Assembly (NCBI RefSeq): GCF_002836415.1
Contig: NZ_PJBP01000118.1
Span: 28,982 to 92,981, forward strand
From: Psychromonas sp. MB-3u-54
GTDB taxonomy: Bacteria; Pseudomonadota; Gammaproteobacteria; Enterobacterales; Psychromonadaceae
Reading direction: 5' to 3'
Length of the DNA stretch: 64,000 bases
Each line of letters opens with the position of its first letter. Within the stretch, counting starts at the first letter, position 1. The position numbers were made by a program, and so were the translations under genes. Below the pieces are notes generated by a model. The model saw only the letters and a list, made by a program, of their open reading frames with translations. It had not been told where the DNA came from and did no database searches. Positions 53,840 through 63,909 of the stretch are shown here, piece by piece.

Positions 53840-55273
53840 ATGAAATCTAAATATCGCATCGTTATCATTATAACTTTTTTATTAGTGACACTTTCAGTCA
53901 TTATCTCCACAGTGAATTATAGGGTAGCTCTCAATTCAACAGAAGTGCAGCTCAGAGAACGTTCTTTGCCGTTAACCGCTGATAACATCTCAATGGAAAT
54001 TCAAGAACAAATTATGGGACCTAATATTGTCTCCTCCATGATGGCCAATGATACTTTCCTGCAAGACTGGTTAATTAATCATGAAGATGATGTTGATAAA
54101 ATTTCAAAATACCTTGAAGTTATTAAAAATAAAAACAAGTTGCTGGTCACCTTTCTTGTCTCTGAAAAGACCAAAAATTATTATACCGCCGAGGGGTTGT
54201 TAGAAGAGCTTACTGAAGATAATCCAAATAATGCTTGGTATTTTCGCTTTATTCGAACCCCTGATAAAAATGAGATTAACTTTGATTTCAATGAAAATAT
54301 TGATGGTGCGATGATTATGTTTATCAACCACAAAATTTATGATCAACAGTCTCATGTGATAGGCGCGACGGGTATCGGCTTAAAAATTTCAGATTTAAAC
54401 GAGATGCTCAACTATTTCAGGAATAAATATAATTTTAATGTTTATTTTTTTAATCAAGCGGATAAAACCGTTATCTATGAACATGGTTTGACCCCCCTAA
54501 AGGATACTAAACATATTTCCGAACTAAAGATCCTGAAAGATTCAATAGTGAGTGAAGAATATAAGCTGATTGAATACACAAAGGAAAACGAAGAGTATTT
54601 AATGAACACAAAGTATATTCCTGAGCTGGATCTCTATTTAGTTGTCGAGGCAAAACGTTCGGGATTTTTATTGGATGTAAAAAAAACATTCTACTTTAAC
54701 TTGCTAATCTCACTATTTGCGACACTTCTGGTCGCCTTTTTGATTTTAAAAACCGTCAATAAATATTATAAAGATATGGAACATCTTGCTAAATATGACG
54801 AATTGACCAATTTAAAAAACCGCCGAGCATTTAATCAAGCGCTAGAGCATTTTTTATTGCTGTGCAAACGGCGGAACAGTCAGTTATCTCTAACTTTTTT
54901 TGATTTGGATGATTTTAAAAATGTAAATGATAGCTTTGGCCATCAAACCGGAGATAAAGTACTGCAACGTGTTGCCGATATTTTAAAGAATAATATTCGT
55001 CAGACGGACATCATAGGGCGATGGGGTGGAGAAGAGTTTATTGTCGCTTTTATTGATACTGACTTAGAAAACGCAAAATTGATCACTGAAAAAATCAGAG
55101 AATGTATTGAAAAAGATAGCGCTTTATCGCAATTAACAAATATAAAAATAACGGCCAGTTTTGGTCTTACAGCTGTTACTGTTCAGGATACGCTCGATTC
55201 ACTGTTAGACAGGGCAGATCAAGCCCTCTATAAAGCAAAAGAGAATGGGAAAAACCAAGTTGTCTGCGTTTGA
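53840..55273 (+). CDS. Cache-domain diguanylate cyclase
   Basis: A membrane enzyme of 477 residues making cyclic di-GMP. TM1 about 6-24; a periplasmic Cache-like sensor (about 30-280, with NAWYFRFIRTPDKNEINFDFNEN and GATGIGLKISDL); TM2 about 284-305; then GGDEF (about 315-477) with LTNLKNRRAFNQAL, FFDLDDFKNVND, the active loop GGEEF in GRWGGEEF near 395, and an RQTD inhibitory site just before it. The active site and product-inhibition site are both intact, so it should be a working cyclase. No EAL domain. Monocistronic. Confidence 0.93.
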   Translation: MKSKYRIVIIITFLLVTLSVIISTVNYRVALNSTEVQLRERSLPLTADNISMEIQEQIMGPNIVSSMMANDTFLQDWLINHEDDVDKISKYLEVIKNKNKLLVTFLVSEKTKNYYTAEGLLEELTEDNPNNAWYFRFIRTPDKNEINFDFNENIDGAMIMFINHKIYDQQSHVIGATGIGLKISDLNEMLNYFRNKYNFNVYFFNQADKTVIYEHGLTPLKDTKHISELKILKDSIVSEEYKLIEYTKENEEYLMNTKYIPELDLYLVVEAKRSGFLLDVKKTFYFNLLISLFATLLVAFLILKTVNKYYKDMEHLAKYDELTNLKNRRAFNQALEHFLLLCKRRNSQLSLTFFDLDDFKNVNDSFGHQTGDKVLQRVADILKNNIRQTDIIGRWGGEEFIVAFIDTDLENAKLITEKIRECIEKDSALSQLTNIKITASFGLTAVTVQDTLDSLLDRADQALYKAKENGKNQVVCV

Positions 55274-55329
55274 TGAAAGGGTATTGTATTCCTCGTTCGA
55301 TTAACTGAAGCCAGGGCCTGAAGTTACCA

Positions 55330-55369
55330 AGCAAGTATTTATTTTAAAATAAATACTTGCTCTTTTATT
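55330..55369 (+). terminator. Terminator after the diguanylate cyclase gene
   Basis: A perfect 16-bp palindrome, AGCAAGTATTTATTTT and its complement (55330-55361), then CTTTTATTT. It is AT-rich but long, 57 bases past the stop. Confidence 0.75.
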
Positions 55370-55535
55370 TAGGTTCTGTATATTATGCATCAGCAAAAAA
55401 AGAAAGCCTTTGTTTACATTCTCCATTTCGTTGTTTTATTCATAATACACGCTCTGTAGTTTTTAAGTGCCAGTCTGTTTTACGCTATTAAAGCCTCTTG
55501 AAGGCAATTTTACATTCAAATTACAGGATATTATT

Positions 55536-55745
55536 ATGTCTAATACAGTACAAGGAACCGTTAAGTGGTTCAACGAATCTAAAGGTTTTGGTTTTATTGA
55601 GCAAGCATCTGGTCCAGATGTATTCGCTCACTTTAGTGCTATTGCAAGCGAAGGTTTCAAAACTTTAGCTGAAGGCCAAAAAGTAGAATTCACTGTAACG
55701 CAAGGTCAAAAAGGCCCGCAAGCAGAAAATATCGTAGCGCTTTAA
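55536..55745 (+). CDS. Cold-shock protein, CspA family
   Basis: A 69-residue OB-fold RNA chaperone. RNP1 is KGFGFIE and RNP2 is VFAHF, with the start [11 protein letters not shown]. The ATG at 55536 gives the standard length; the open frame from 55467 is the 5' leader. The leader from the previous terminator is about 165 bases, in keeping with long structured csp leaders that respond to cold. A strong terminator follows. Confidence 0.96.
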   Translation: MSNTVQGTVKWFNESKGFGFIEQASGPDVFAHFSAIASEGFKTLAEGQKVEFTVTQGQKGPQAENIVAL

Positions 55746-55793
55746 TTTAGCTAAGATATTTTAGCTCTTATACTGAGCTAATTTAATATTAAA

Positions 55794-55829
55794 GAAATGG
55801 TAAACCTTTACGGGTTTGCCATTTTTTTT
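55794..55829 (+). terminator. Rho-independent terminator of the csp gene
   Basis: AAATGGTAAACC pairs with GGGTTTGCCATTT (one bulge) with a TTTAC loop, followed by eight T. It is 49 bases past the stop. Confidence 0.93.
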
Positions 55830-56105
55830 GTCAATTTTAAAGTAACGACAAGATCCTGCTACATTTTAACTAACAATCCCCTCTCTCTTTTCCTTTTGAT
55901 TAATCGCTCTCTGTGTCATTAATTTCGTTTATTTATGTTGCTATCAACTATATTTATTAAAGGGTCATGGCCTACGCGCGAAAAAATTGCGTGCCCAAGC
56001 CTTTTTACACCATAAGCATAGACATACTTTTAACTGCACAGTCAGCGCTTCTGCTTTGTTGTGACGCAGTACTGCTGACAAAAATAAACAAGCCTAGGAT
56101 GGAAT
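55830..56105. other. 276-base region upstream of the P-type ATPase
   Basis: Contains a possible hairpin (GTCAGC near 56040 and GCTGAC near 56075) but no ORF or clear operator. Presumed to carry the ATPase promoter. Confidence 0.4.
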
Positions 56106-58781
56106 ATGCTCAATGAAATAACTGCTGCTCATACTCAGTCTGCGCAGGAAGTGATTACCAGGCTTGAAGTTGAGCAGCAAACCGGACTTTCCTGGGTGCG
56201 GGCAAAAGAGAGATATTATCAAAATGGGCCTAATCTCCTGCCCGAGGAACCTGCTCGCCCAGCATGGTCAGTATTCTTAATACAGTTCAGAAGTATGCTG
56301 ATTTTAATTCTGCTTGCTGCGGTGCTTCTCTCTGCACTGATCGGTAACATTAAAGATGCGGTTGTCATATTGGTTGTGGTGTTGATCAATACATCAATGG
56401 GCTTCTATCAAGAATATCGTGCCGAACGCAGCCTGGCTGCGTTGAAGGAAATGTTGCCCGTTAAAACACATGTCAAACGAGATGCTCAAAAAATTAAGAT
56501 TCCAGCTGAACAATTAGTCGCAGGAGATATCGTGCTGTTAGAGGCGGGTGATCGTGTTCCCGCTGATGGCAGATTACTTATCGCCGCCGGACTAGAAATT
56601 GATGAATCAGCATTAACGGGTGAATCACAGCCGGTAGTGAAAGACAGCTCTGTATTGTCAATTTTCGACGCAGTCCTGAGTGACCGCATAAATATGGTTT
56701 ACATGAATACCATTTTGACCAAGGGACGCGCTGAATTTGTGGTCACCGCAACAGGTACACGAACCGAAACGGGACGCCTTTCAGAACAGCTTGCGGCGAC
56801 CAAAGAGTCACCCACACCTTTACAAATTCAGCTCGATATTCTCGGTAAGCGTCTGGCCGTGGTAGCCTTGACATTAGTCGGGATAATGGCACTTCTGTCA
56901 TTATTGCGCGGCACGCAACTCAGTCACATTATACTCGATGCTATTGCGCTGGCAGTTGCCGCCATACCTGAAGGGTTGCCCTTAGTCGTCACGGTTACGC
57001 TGAGCCTCGGAATGCGTCAAATGGCCCGCCAGAAAGCGATAGTGAAACGCCTGGCAAGTGTGGAAACTCTGGGTTGCACAACCGTTATCTGTTCCGATAA
57101 AACCGGCACCTTGACACTCAATCAGATGACTGTTCGCGCGTTTTACTACCAGAGCAAACATTTTAACGTTTCCGGTGAAGGATACAAAGCGAAAGGAACT
57201 ATCACAGCTTTAGGCGACAATAAAACAAAACAGGACCTAAAACCGCTTATGATTGCGCTTATTGTCTGCAATGACAGTTCTGTCAAGGATGCAAAAATAA
57301 CGGGAGATCCAATGGAGGCCGCCTTGCTTATCCTCGCGGAGAAAGGGGGGGTATCCGGTGCTGAGATTAACCAACGGCTACCGAGAATGGCGGAAATTCC
57401 GTTCGACGCGCAGCACAAGTTTATGGCCACTTTTCATCAGCTTGATGATCAAGTGCAGTTATTCGTTAAAGGGGCGCCGGATGCTTTACTGCCATTTTGC
57501 GAGTCTTGTTATGCGAATAAAGGCAAGTTATTAAGTCGCGTTGAACGCGACAAAATAGACGCGCAATATCTGGCCTTCGCCGGTGATGGACTGCGCGGCT
57601 TACTGATCGCGACACGGATTATCCCGGCAGACCTGTTCAATCCATCGGCAGACCTCAGCGAGTGGATCAAGGAACTGACCTTTATTAGCTTGTTAGGTTT
57701 ACAGGACCCCCCCAGGCCCGAGGTAAAAGCTGCCATTGCGCAGTGTAAACAGGCGGGCATTGCGGTTAAAATGATCACTGGCGATCACCAAGCGACCGGT
57801 GCCGCAATAGCAAAAGAACTCGGCATAAAGGGCCGGGCTATCAGTGGTGCCGAACTGGATTTATTGGACTCTGCTGAGCTCGCGGAAATGATCGATCAAA
57901 CAATCTGTTTTGCGCGTGTTAATCCAAGCCAGAAAGTAAAAATAGTGCGTGCGCTGCAATCAGTCGGGCACGTTGTTGCTATGACCGGTGACGGGGTCAA
58001 TGATGCTCCTGCCCTTAAGAGTGCCGACATAGGCGTCGCCATGGGGATAACCGGCACTGCAGTTGCAAAAGAGGCTGCCACTATGGTGTTGGTCGATGAT
58101 AATTTCGCGACTATTGTGCTCGCGGTACAACGGGGCCGGTCACTTTACGACAATATTTTAAAGTTTGTGCGATTCCAGTTATCAACCACTATCGGCGCTA
58201 TCTTGACGGTTTTTTTCGCGCCACTGCTTGGCTTACCTGAGCCATTTACCCCTATTCAGATCCTCTGGATAGCAATTATAATGGACGGCCCACCAGCCGT
58301 CTCACTGGCATTAGATGCCGGTCGTTCGGGCATTATGTCCGAACCGCCACGTCGTCGAAGCGATCCCATACTGCCTGCTTCCCGGCTGCTGAAGATCAGC
58401 GCTTACGGTATTACCATGATGGTTGGCACGCTGGCGGTTTTATACTTTGCGCTGCAAACGGGTTCTGAGCAACGGGCGCTAACTCTTGCATTCACTACCT
58501 TTGTCTTATTTCAGGTGTTTAACGTATTTAATGCCCGAAACGAGTTTGGCTCTGCCTTTAATCCCTATCTGTTCAGCAACATGATGCTTTGGGCATCGCT
58601 TATAGCCGTTGTAGTACTGCAAGCTATTGCGGTGCACTGGCCACCAGCAATGGCCATCTTTGCTGTCGGTGGAATGAGCTTCTCAGATTGGGGCATAGCC
58701 TACGGAGTGGCAGCCTCTATTTTGGTTCTGGAAGAAGGGCGCAAGTTACTGACACTGTTTATTAAACGTTTAAAGCATTAA
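56106..58781 (+). CDS. P2-type cation-transporting ATPase (Ca2+-ATPase-like)
   Basis: An 891-residue inner-membrane pump. The phosphorylation motif is CSDKTGTLTLNQMTV with Asp331; the actuator loop TGES is in ALTGESQPV; the hinge is MTGDGVNDAPALKSADIGVAMG. Transmembrane helix 4 has AAIPEGLPLVVTVTLSLG, the PEGL form seen in Ca2+ and some Na+ pumps. The N-terminal cation ATPase domain starts VITRLEVEQQTGLSWVRAKERYYQNGPN. Ten membrane helices are expected. Ca2+ efflux is the likely job; Mn2+ or Na+ are alternatives. The ATG follows AGGATGG. Confidence 0.92.
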   Translation: MLNEITAAHTQSAQEVITRLEVEQQTGLSWVRAKERYYQNGPNLLPEEPARPAWSVFLIQFRSMLILILLAAVLLSALIGNIKDAVVILVVVLINTSMGFYQEYRAERSLAALKEMLPVKTHVKRDAQKIKIPAEQLVAGDIVLLEAGDRVPADGRLLIAAGLEIDESALTGESQPVVKDSSVLSIFDAVLSDRINMVYMNTILTKGRAEFVVTATGTRTETGRLSEQLAATKESPTPLQIQLDILGKRLAVVALTLVGIMALLSLLRGTQLSHIILDAIALAVAAIPEGLPLVVTVTLSLGMRQMARQKAIVKRLASVETLGCTTVICSDKTGTLTLNQMTVRAFYYQSKHFNVSGEGYKAKGTITALGDNKTKQDLKPLMIALIVCNDSSVKDAKITGDPMEAALLILAEKGGVSGAEINQRLPRMAEIPFDAQHKFMATFHQLDDQVQLFVKGAPDALLPFCESCYANKGKLLSRVERDKIDAQYLAFAGDGLRGLLIATRIIPADLFNPSADLSEWIKELTFISLLGLQDPPRPEVKAAIAQCKQAGIAVKMITGDHQATGAAIAKELGIKGRAISGAELDLLDSAELAEMIDQTICFARVNPSQKVKIVRALQSVGHVVAMTGDGVNDAPALKSADIGVAMGITGTAVAKEAATMVLVDDNFATIVLAVQRGRSLYDNILKFVRFQLSTTIGAILTVFFAPLLGLPEPFTPIQILWIAIIMDGPPAVSLALDAGRSGIMSEPPRRRSDPILPASRLLKISAYGITMMVGTLAVLYFALQTGSEQRALTLAFTTFVLFQVFNVFNARNEFGSAFNPYLFSNMMLWASLIAVVVLQAIAVHWPPAMAIFAVGGMSFSDWGIAYGVAASILVLEEGRKLLTLFIKRLKH

Positions 58782-58879
58782 CTGAGCCTCACTTGCCCGC
58801 AGTATATTGGCTAGAATAATGCTGCGGACACCCTATTTTAAAAATCATCGTCTTTTTTGTATCTGCAAACTTTATTTTT

Positions 58880-59719
58880 TTAATCTGAATCTCGTGATTT
58901 CAAACGAGGCTTAAGAACCCGGCCGGCGAGCAATAAAAATAAAATAATTAACAACCACGAGGAGAAGCTACCGCCGTGCTGAACATAAACCGTATCAACA
59001 TATAGGTCATCATAGTCACCACTTTCTAATGGCAGAGCGTAAAGCGCTGGGTTATCATTCGAACTGTAGGTCGCAACGATGCCGTCATAACCAACTTGGT
59101 ATAAATCAATCAATAGGTCGTAGTTATCCGCGTTATATCCTGACGCCAAGCTGGTAATGACTTCGTATTCATCTTGATCACTGTCACTGTGAATAATGAA
59201 ATCATCGGTTCTGTAATAATTGATCCAGGGCCCCCCATTTTTACTTAAATATAATTGTGCATACACAGCAGCGCTGCTGTCATAACCATCATAGCTGTAT
59301 ACATCTGCGTCAAAAACAAGACTAAATGTTCGATAGTAGCCATCAAAATCAAAATCATCCTGCAGTGTGGTAAAGGCATTGTAGATAGTGAACTGTGGCG
59401 CATAACTTCTGTATATTAATGGACTATCTTGAAATGTTATTTGCTCATCTCTGCTTTTTCCCGTTGCTTTACCTATTAGCTGGTCTGAAAAGACGGAGGT
59501 ATAATTAGTGTCAATTATATCTAAGCGCATTTGATCGTTTATTGCCGCTGATAATACCCCATAAGAAACCGTTGATTGGGTTGTTTTTAGCTGATCTGCA
59601 TTAACCTGACCGCCAAAAATAATCACTAAAGCAATAAAAATAGCCTTAACACTCAGCGACTGACCTTTAATGTTTATGATTACTTTGCGCTTTATTCTGT
59701 TAATCAATTGACTGTTCAT
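58880..59719 (-). CDS. Exported protein with GlyGly-CTERM sorting tail
   Basis: A 279-residue protein with an N-terminal signal (SVKAIFIALVIIFGGQVNA|DQ; the 23 or so residues before it are basic and the true start may be later). The body is Asp/Tyr/Ser-rich and beta-like (FDADVYSYDGYDSSAAVYAQLYLSKNGGPWINYY). The C-terminus has GGSFSSWLLIILFLLLAGRVLKPRLK: a Gly-Gly motif, one transmembrane helix and basic residues, the GlyGly-CTERM pattern recognised by rhombosortase, after which proteins are usually moved to the surface by type II secretion. Ligand or function unknown. Confidence 0.75.
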   Translation of the reverse strand: MNSQLINRIKRKVIINIKGQSLSVKAIFIALVIIFGGQVNADQLKTTQSTVSYGVLSAAINDQMRLDIIDTNYTSVFSDQLIGKATGKSRDEQITFQDSPLIYRSYAPQFTIYNAFTTLQDDFDFDGYYRTFSLVFDADVYSYDGYDSSAAVYAQLYLSKNGGPWINYYRTDDFIIHSDSDQDEYEVITSLASGYNADNYDLLIDLYQVGYDGIVATYSSNDNPALYALPLESGDYDDLYVDTVYVQHGGSFSSWLLIILFLLLAGRVLKPRLKSRDSD

Positions 59720-59960
59720 AGCTTACTCGTATTGATAGGGTTATTGATGACTATTAAACCCTATTGAACATGAACCTAAACTGAACAGTTAAATATTCCC
59801 CTAAAAATCCCTTATGTTTATTGATAGCCGCTAATTGCTTTGCTGAAAAAGAAAAAGGGATATGATTAACTTATTGAAAATAAATGGACTATTTTTAGTT
59901 TGAAGGTGAGCTATTTAATCACTTCAAATATATTACATATCCTGAACGACGAGATTAAAC

Positions 59961-62071
59961 ATGATGAATGACCTAATCAATAATATACTGCCGTCCATTG
60001 AGCACTTCAAAGTTGCAGGATATTGGATTGCTTTTTTTGCCGCTCTGCTCGAGACCACCCTCGCTGTCGGCCTGCTTTTACCGGGATCATTAATTATTCT
60101 TTTCCTTGGTGCGCTTTCTGCCCGTGGTTACCTTGATTTGGGTGATCTTATCTGGTTTTCTGCTCTGGGCGCTATTATCGGCGACAATCTAAATTATTAT
60201 CTTGGCAGAAAATATGGCGCAAAATGGCTGAAAGAAGGTTTCTGGCTTCTCAAGGAAAACCATATTATAAAAGCACAAAATTTTATGGACGCAGAAGGTG
60301 CAAAAAGTGTTTTGTTGAGCCGGTTTATTCCAGGTGCCAAGAGCTTGCTCCTTTTATTGCGGGTAGTATAAGGATGAATAAAAGGACATTTATGTTTTGG
60401 AATATTCTCGGTGGAATAGGTTGGGGATGCCAATGGGTTCTGGGCGGTTACCTCTTTGCACAATCCCTTAATATCGCTGAATTGTGGCTCTCTCGGGCGG
60501 GACTTTTTTTTGCTTTTATGCTGATCCTTGCGGGCAGTTTCTACCTTTTTAAATACTTAATTATTAAACAAGGCAAACAATTTTTGCTTCTTACCAGCTC
60601 CCTTTTACAATCGTTCAAAGAAGCCATCTCAAATAATGATCAGGTGATTTTATGGCGACAGAAACATCAGCGTAGCCTCGTTTTTTTTCAGGATAGGTTG
60701 GATAGAAGCGCATTTTCAGGCTTAATGCTATCCCTGTTAACCCTGGTATTTTTCTATGTTATTGCCCTGCTTAGTGGGATCGTTGAAGATCTGATAACGT
60801 CTGATCCTATTGTTGCCGCAGACATTCGTATTGCAAATCTTTTTTTTGTTTTTCGCGATGAGACACTAACGGCGCTTTTTAGCTGGGTAACCTTGCTGGG
60901 TAAAAGTCAGATTATTTCAGTCTTTATAGCTGTCTTAGTTGCACTGCTTTGGTTGTGGCAGAAAAAAGATTATATTTCCCCTCTTTTTATCGCGGTTATT
61001 GGCAGTGAGACATTTACCTATTTGGGGAAACTGGCTTTCCATCGACCTCGCCCGGAAATGGCTGTTTATGCTGAAAATTCTTTTTCGTTCCCCAGCGGGC
61101 ATGCAACGATAGCGGTCGCATTCTACGGGTTTTTGGGCTACTTGCTGATACGTTTTACCCAAAATTGGCATAAAAAGGTAAATATATTCTTTACCACAAT
61201 AATAATTATTATAGCGATTGGCTTTAGCCGGATATACCTTGGGGTTCATTATATAAGTGATGTATGGAGCGGTTATCTGGTCGGCGCAATATGGCTGATT
61301 ATTGCCATCTCTTTTTCCGAATGGTTTAAACATAAAAAAAAGAGGCAGGTCTCAGCCCCTACCATTAAGGTCGTTCGCACGATTTCATTCGGGCTTATTT
61401 TAACTGCCATCTTATTCTATCTGGGGTTTGCAGTAAGCTATCACCCTCCACTGGGAGAAGTTCCACTAAATAACACCGCTATTGTATTGAAAAGTACTGA
61501 TATCTTCGTCAATGAACAGCTGAAATATACTGAGACATTGTTCGGTGAAAAACAGGAGCCATTAAACTTTATTTTCCTTGCCGAAAGTGATGATCAGCTG
61601 CTTGGCAGATTGCGGCAGGCGGGATGGATGCTAACCGATAAGGCCAATATCCGATCATTTGCTAAAGTAGTTAATGCCCTGATATCGAAAACCACCTATC
61701 CATCCGCACCCCTTTCACCTTCTTTTTGGCATGCTAAAACTCAGGATTTTAGTCTCTCTAAAACGACCGGTGAACAACTCTTCGGTCATTCACAGCATAT
61801 AAAAATATGGCGCACAAAATCATTATTGAAAACCGGCCATCATATTTATGTCGGCATGAGCAATACCCTTGATGGCCTTCGATGGGGGGGTATTCCTAAA
61901 ATTTCGCCGGATTTAGAAATAACACGAGAGCGCTTATATGTGGATCTCAACAGGACCAACATAATAAAGCAGCAACTAAAAATACAACTTGTAGCGCCGC
62001 TAATAGGTAAAAATTTTATGGGTGATCAATTTTTTACCGACGGCAAGGCTTATATCATCGCCTTTCAATAA
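59961..62071 (+). pseudogene. DedA-PAP2-LssY fusion protein split by a one-base frameshift
   Basis: Two overlapping frames (59961-60371 and 60224-62071) together make one about 703-residue protein. DedA part: ETTLAVGLLLPGSLIILFLGALSARG and LSRFIPGAKSL. Reading then must shift by -1 at about 60350 to give PFIAGSIRMNKRTFMFWNILG, the DedA continuation. The PAP2 phosphatase part has KLAFHRPRPE, PSGHAT and SRIYLGVHYISDV (all three catalytic motifs intact); the C-terminus is LssY-like (LNFIFLAESDDQLLGRLRQAGW). Such bifunctional proteins are membrane lipid phosphatases or flippase-like undecaprenyl-phosphate recyclers. The lesion equals one missing C in a CCC/TTTT run. A downstream ATG at 60374 might allow a PAP2-only product. 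Confidence 0.85.
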
Positions 62072-62140
62072 AGCTTTTAGCGGTGCTGTTAGCAACAATA
62101 ACCATGCTGCGCAACTCAGCCACTTTAAGATTGATTTAAA

Positions 62141-62173
62141 GAAACATTATCCAATATTATTTGATAATGTTTC
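62141..62173. promoter_or_regulatory. 11-bp inverted repeat upstream of the alcohol dehydrogenase gene
   Basis: GAAACATTATC and GATAATGTTTC are exact complements with an 11-base spacer. It lies 86 bases before the next ATG and 70 after the previous stop, so it could be an operator or a weak terminator. Confidence 0.45.
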
Positions 62174-62258
62174 AATTATTATGCTGTTTAAATAAGATAA
62201 AACAGCGTTATTATCCTTTCCATCGAACACCACTGACCATTTAACGGGAAAAATTATT

Positions 62259-63293
62259 ATGAAAGCGATTGGATATACTAAATCATTACCTATTACAGAC
62301 AATGCCTCTTTAACCGACATTGAGCTGCCCGAACCTATTGCAACGGGCCGCGACTTACTGATTAAAATCAAAGCGATTGCGGTTAATCCGGCGGATTATA
62401 AAGTGCGTTTAAATACGCCCCCTGCGAAGGGTGAATACAAAGTGATTGGTTGGGATGCTGTTGGCGAAGTGGTTGCGAGCGGCGAAGATGCCACACACTT
62501 CAATCCGGGTGATATTGTCTATTATGCCGGTGATATTACTCGTCAGGGTTGTAACGCTGAATATCAGCTGGTTGACGAACGTCTTGTGGGCAACAAACCA
62601 AAAAGTTTGTCCTACGCTGAAGCTGCCGCACTGCCGCTGACGGCGATCACGGCTTGGGAAATATTGTTTGAACATCTGTCTATTGAGCAGCAGGGAGCAG
62701 ACTCAAAAGAAACTTCTAACGAAGTGATTTTGGTTGTTGGCGCGGCAGGTGGTGTTGGCTCTATTTTAGTTCAGCTGGCGAAAGCCATCACCGGTGCCAC
62801 GGTTATCGCTACGGCATCCCGAAGCAGCTCTGCAACTTGGGTTAAAAAATTAGGCGCGGATCATGTTGTTGATCATAGTAAAGCCCTGCAACCACAAATA
62901 GAAGCATTAGGTATTGGCTCAGTAACGCATGTTGCAAGCTTAAACAGCACCGACAGTTATTTTGAAAGTTATACGGAGCTACTGACTCCTTTTGGCAAAA
63001 TAGCCATGATTGATGATCCGAAGGCCTTGGATATCACCAAACTGAAAATGAAGAGTCTTTCTCTGCATTGGGAGTTCATGTTTGCACGCTCAATGTTTAA
63101 GGCTGCAGATATGGATCAGCAGGGCCGCTTGCTAAACCGTGTAGCGGATTTAATTGACCAGGGTTATATCCAAACTACGCTGGGTAAAAATCTCGGAACG
63201 ATTAATGCGGAGAATCTTCGAACGGCTCACCAAGCTTTAGAAACCGGTCGCTCTATCGGCAAGATTGTTTTACAGGGTTTCGAATTGAGCTAA
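62259..63293 (+). CDS. Zinc-type alcohol dehydrogenase/quinone oxidoreductase family protein
   Basis: A 344-residue NAD(P)H-dependent MDR-family oxidoreductase: N-terminal GroES-like domain (MKAIGYTKSLPITDNASLTDIELPEP, AVNPADYKVR, IGWDAVGEVVASG), then a Rossmann domain with VGAAGGVGSILVQLAKA near residues 167-183. The usual zinc Cys/His ligands of classical alcohol dehydrogenases are not evident, so it is closer to quinone reductases despite the 'zinc-binding' family label. The substrate is unknown. Monocistronic, with the ATG after GGGAAAAATTATT. Confidence 0.88.
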   Translation: MKAIGYTKSLPITDNASLTDIELPEPIATGRDLLIKIKAIAVNPADYKVRLNTPPAKGEYKVIGWDAVGEVVASGEDATHFNPGDIVYYAGDITRQGCNAEYQLVDERLVGNKPKSLSYAEAAALPLTAITAWEILFEHLSIEQQGADSKETSNEVILVVGAAGGVGSILVQLAKAITGATVIATASRSSSATWVKKLGADHVVDHSKALQPQIEALGIGSVTHVASLNSTDSYFESYTELLTPFGKIAMIDDPKALDITKLKMKSLSLHWEFMFARSMFKAADMDQQGRLLNRVADLIDQGYIQTTLGKNLGTINAENLRTAHQALETGRSIGKIVLQGFELS

Positions 63294-63364
63294 GTGTTTG
63301 AAAAAATCAGCATTTAATCAATTATATTTAAAAAAGAGTTAACCCTTACAAATAAAGAGAAGGA

Positions 63365-63909
63365 AGCCACCAGCACACGATGTGGTTATTGATCGGTGCA
63401 TCACGCGAAGATGGCACCAGTGATGCAATCCATTTAGGCTCACTATCGACAGTCAAAACAATTGGGTTTACTTTGGCACGGTTAATGGCAGTTACTTATT
63501 CCGACCACTGTGCTGGCCGACGACCATGCCACTAATAAAAAACGTTCAGCGCATTGGCCTGCAACTGGCAGAGGATACAAAGTTGTTGATGGCTGAAGGT
63601 ATTAATGTGTTGGCGATTATGTCCAATGATTATGAGTCTGTAGAAGCTGATTCGCCAAAGAATATGAAGCTATTTTCTGCACAATATGGTTTTAATTTCC
63701 CCTATTTAGTGGATAAAGAACAGTTAATTGGTCGACAATATGGTGCGGTGTGTACGCCTGATTTTTTTGGGTTTAACGCTAAAGGTGAACTTCAGTATCG
63801 CGGAAGATTTGATGAACTGCTCGATGCCATGCGTTTGATCGCCAAAACCGGTCACGGCCCCAAAGAACAAACTTCCAGCATGGGCTGCTCAATAAAATGG
63901 CGAGAGTAA
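63365..63909 (+). pseudogene. Degraded thioredoxin/peroxiredoxin-like gene fused to another gene remnant
   Basis: From 63526 an intact 127-codon frame reads as the C-terminal two thirds of an AhpC/TSA-like thioredoxin-family protein: INVLAIMSNDYESVEADSPKNMKLF, YGFNFPYLVDKEQLIGRQYGAVCTPDFFGF and the ending SSMGCSIKWRE. The expected N-terminal fold with its CNHCPxVK motif is missing; only MPLIKNVQ remains, matching the piece after that motif. Upstream (63365-63525) other frames give fragments (GTSDAIHLGSLS, then DSQNNWVYFGTVNGSYLF) that look like a different, frameshifted gene, possibly of the yellow/major-royal-jelly family. I read this as a deletion that joined two dead genes. Confidence 0.5.

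Noticed and set aside
60345..60360. Programmed -1 ribosomal frameshift in the DedA-PAP2 gene
   Set aside because: No X-XXY-YYZ slippery heptamer in the zero frame and no evident downstream pseudoknot; a one-base deletion is the simpler reading.
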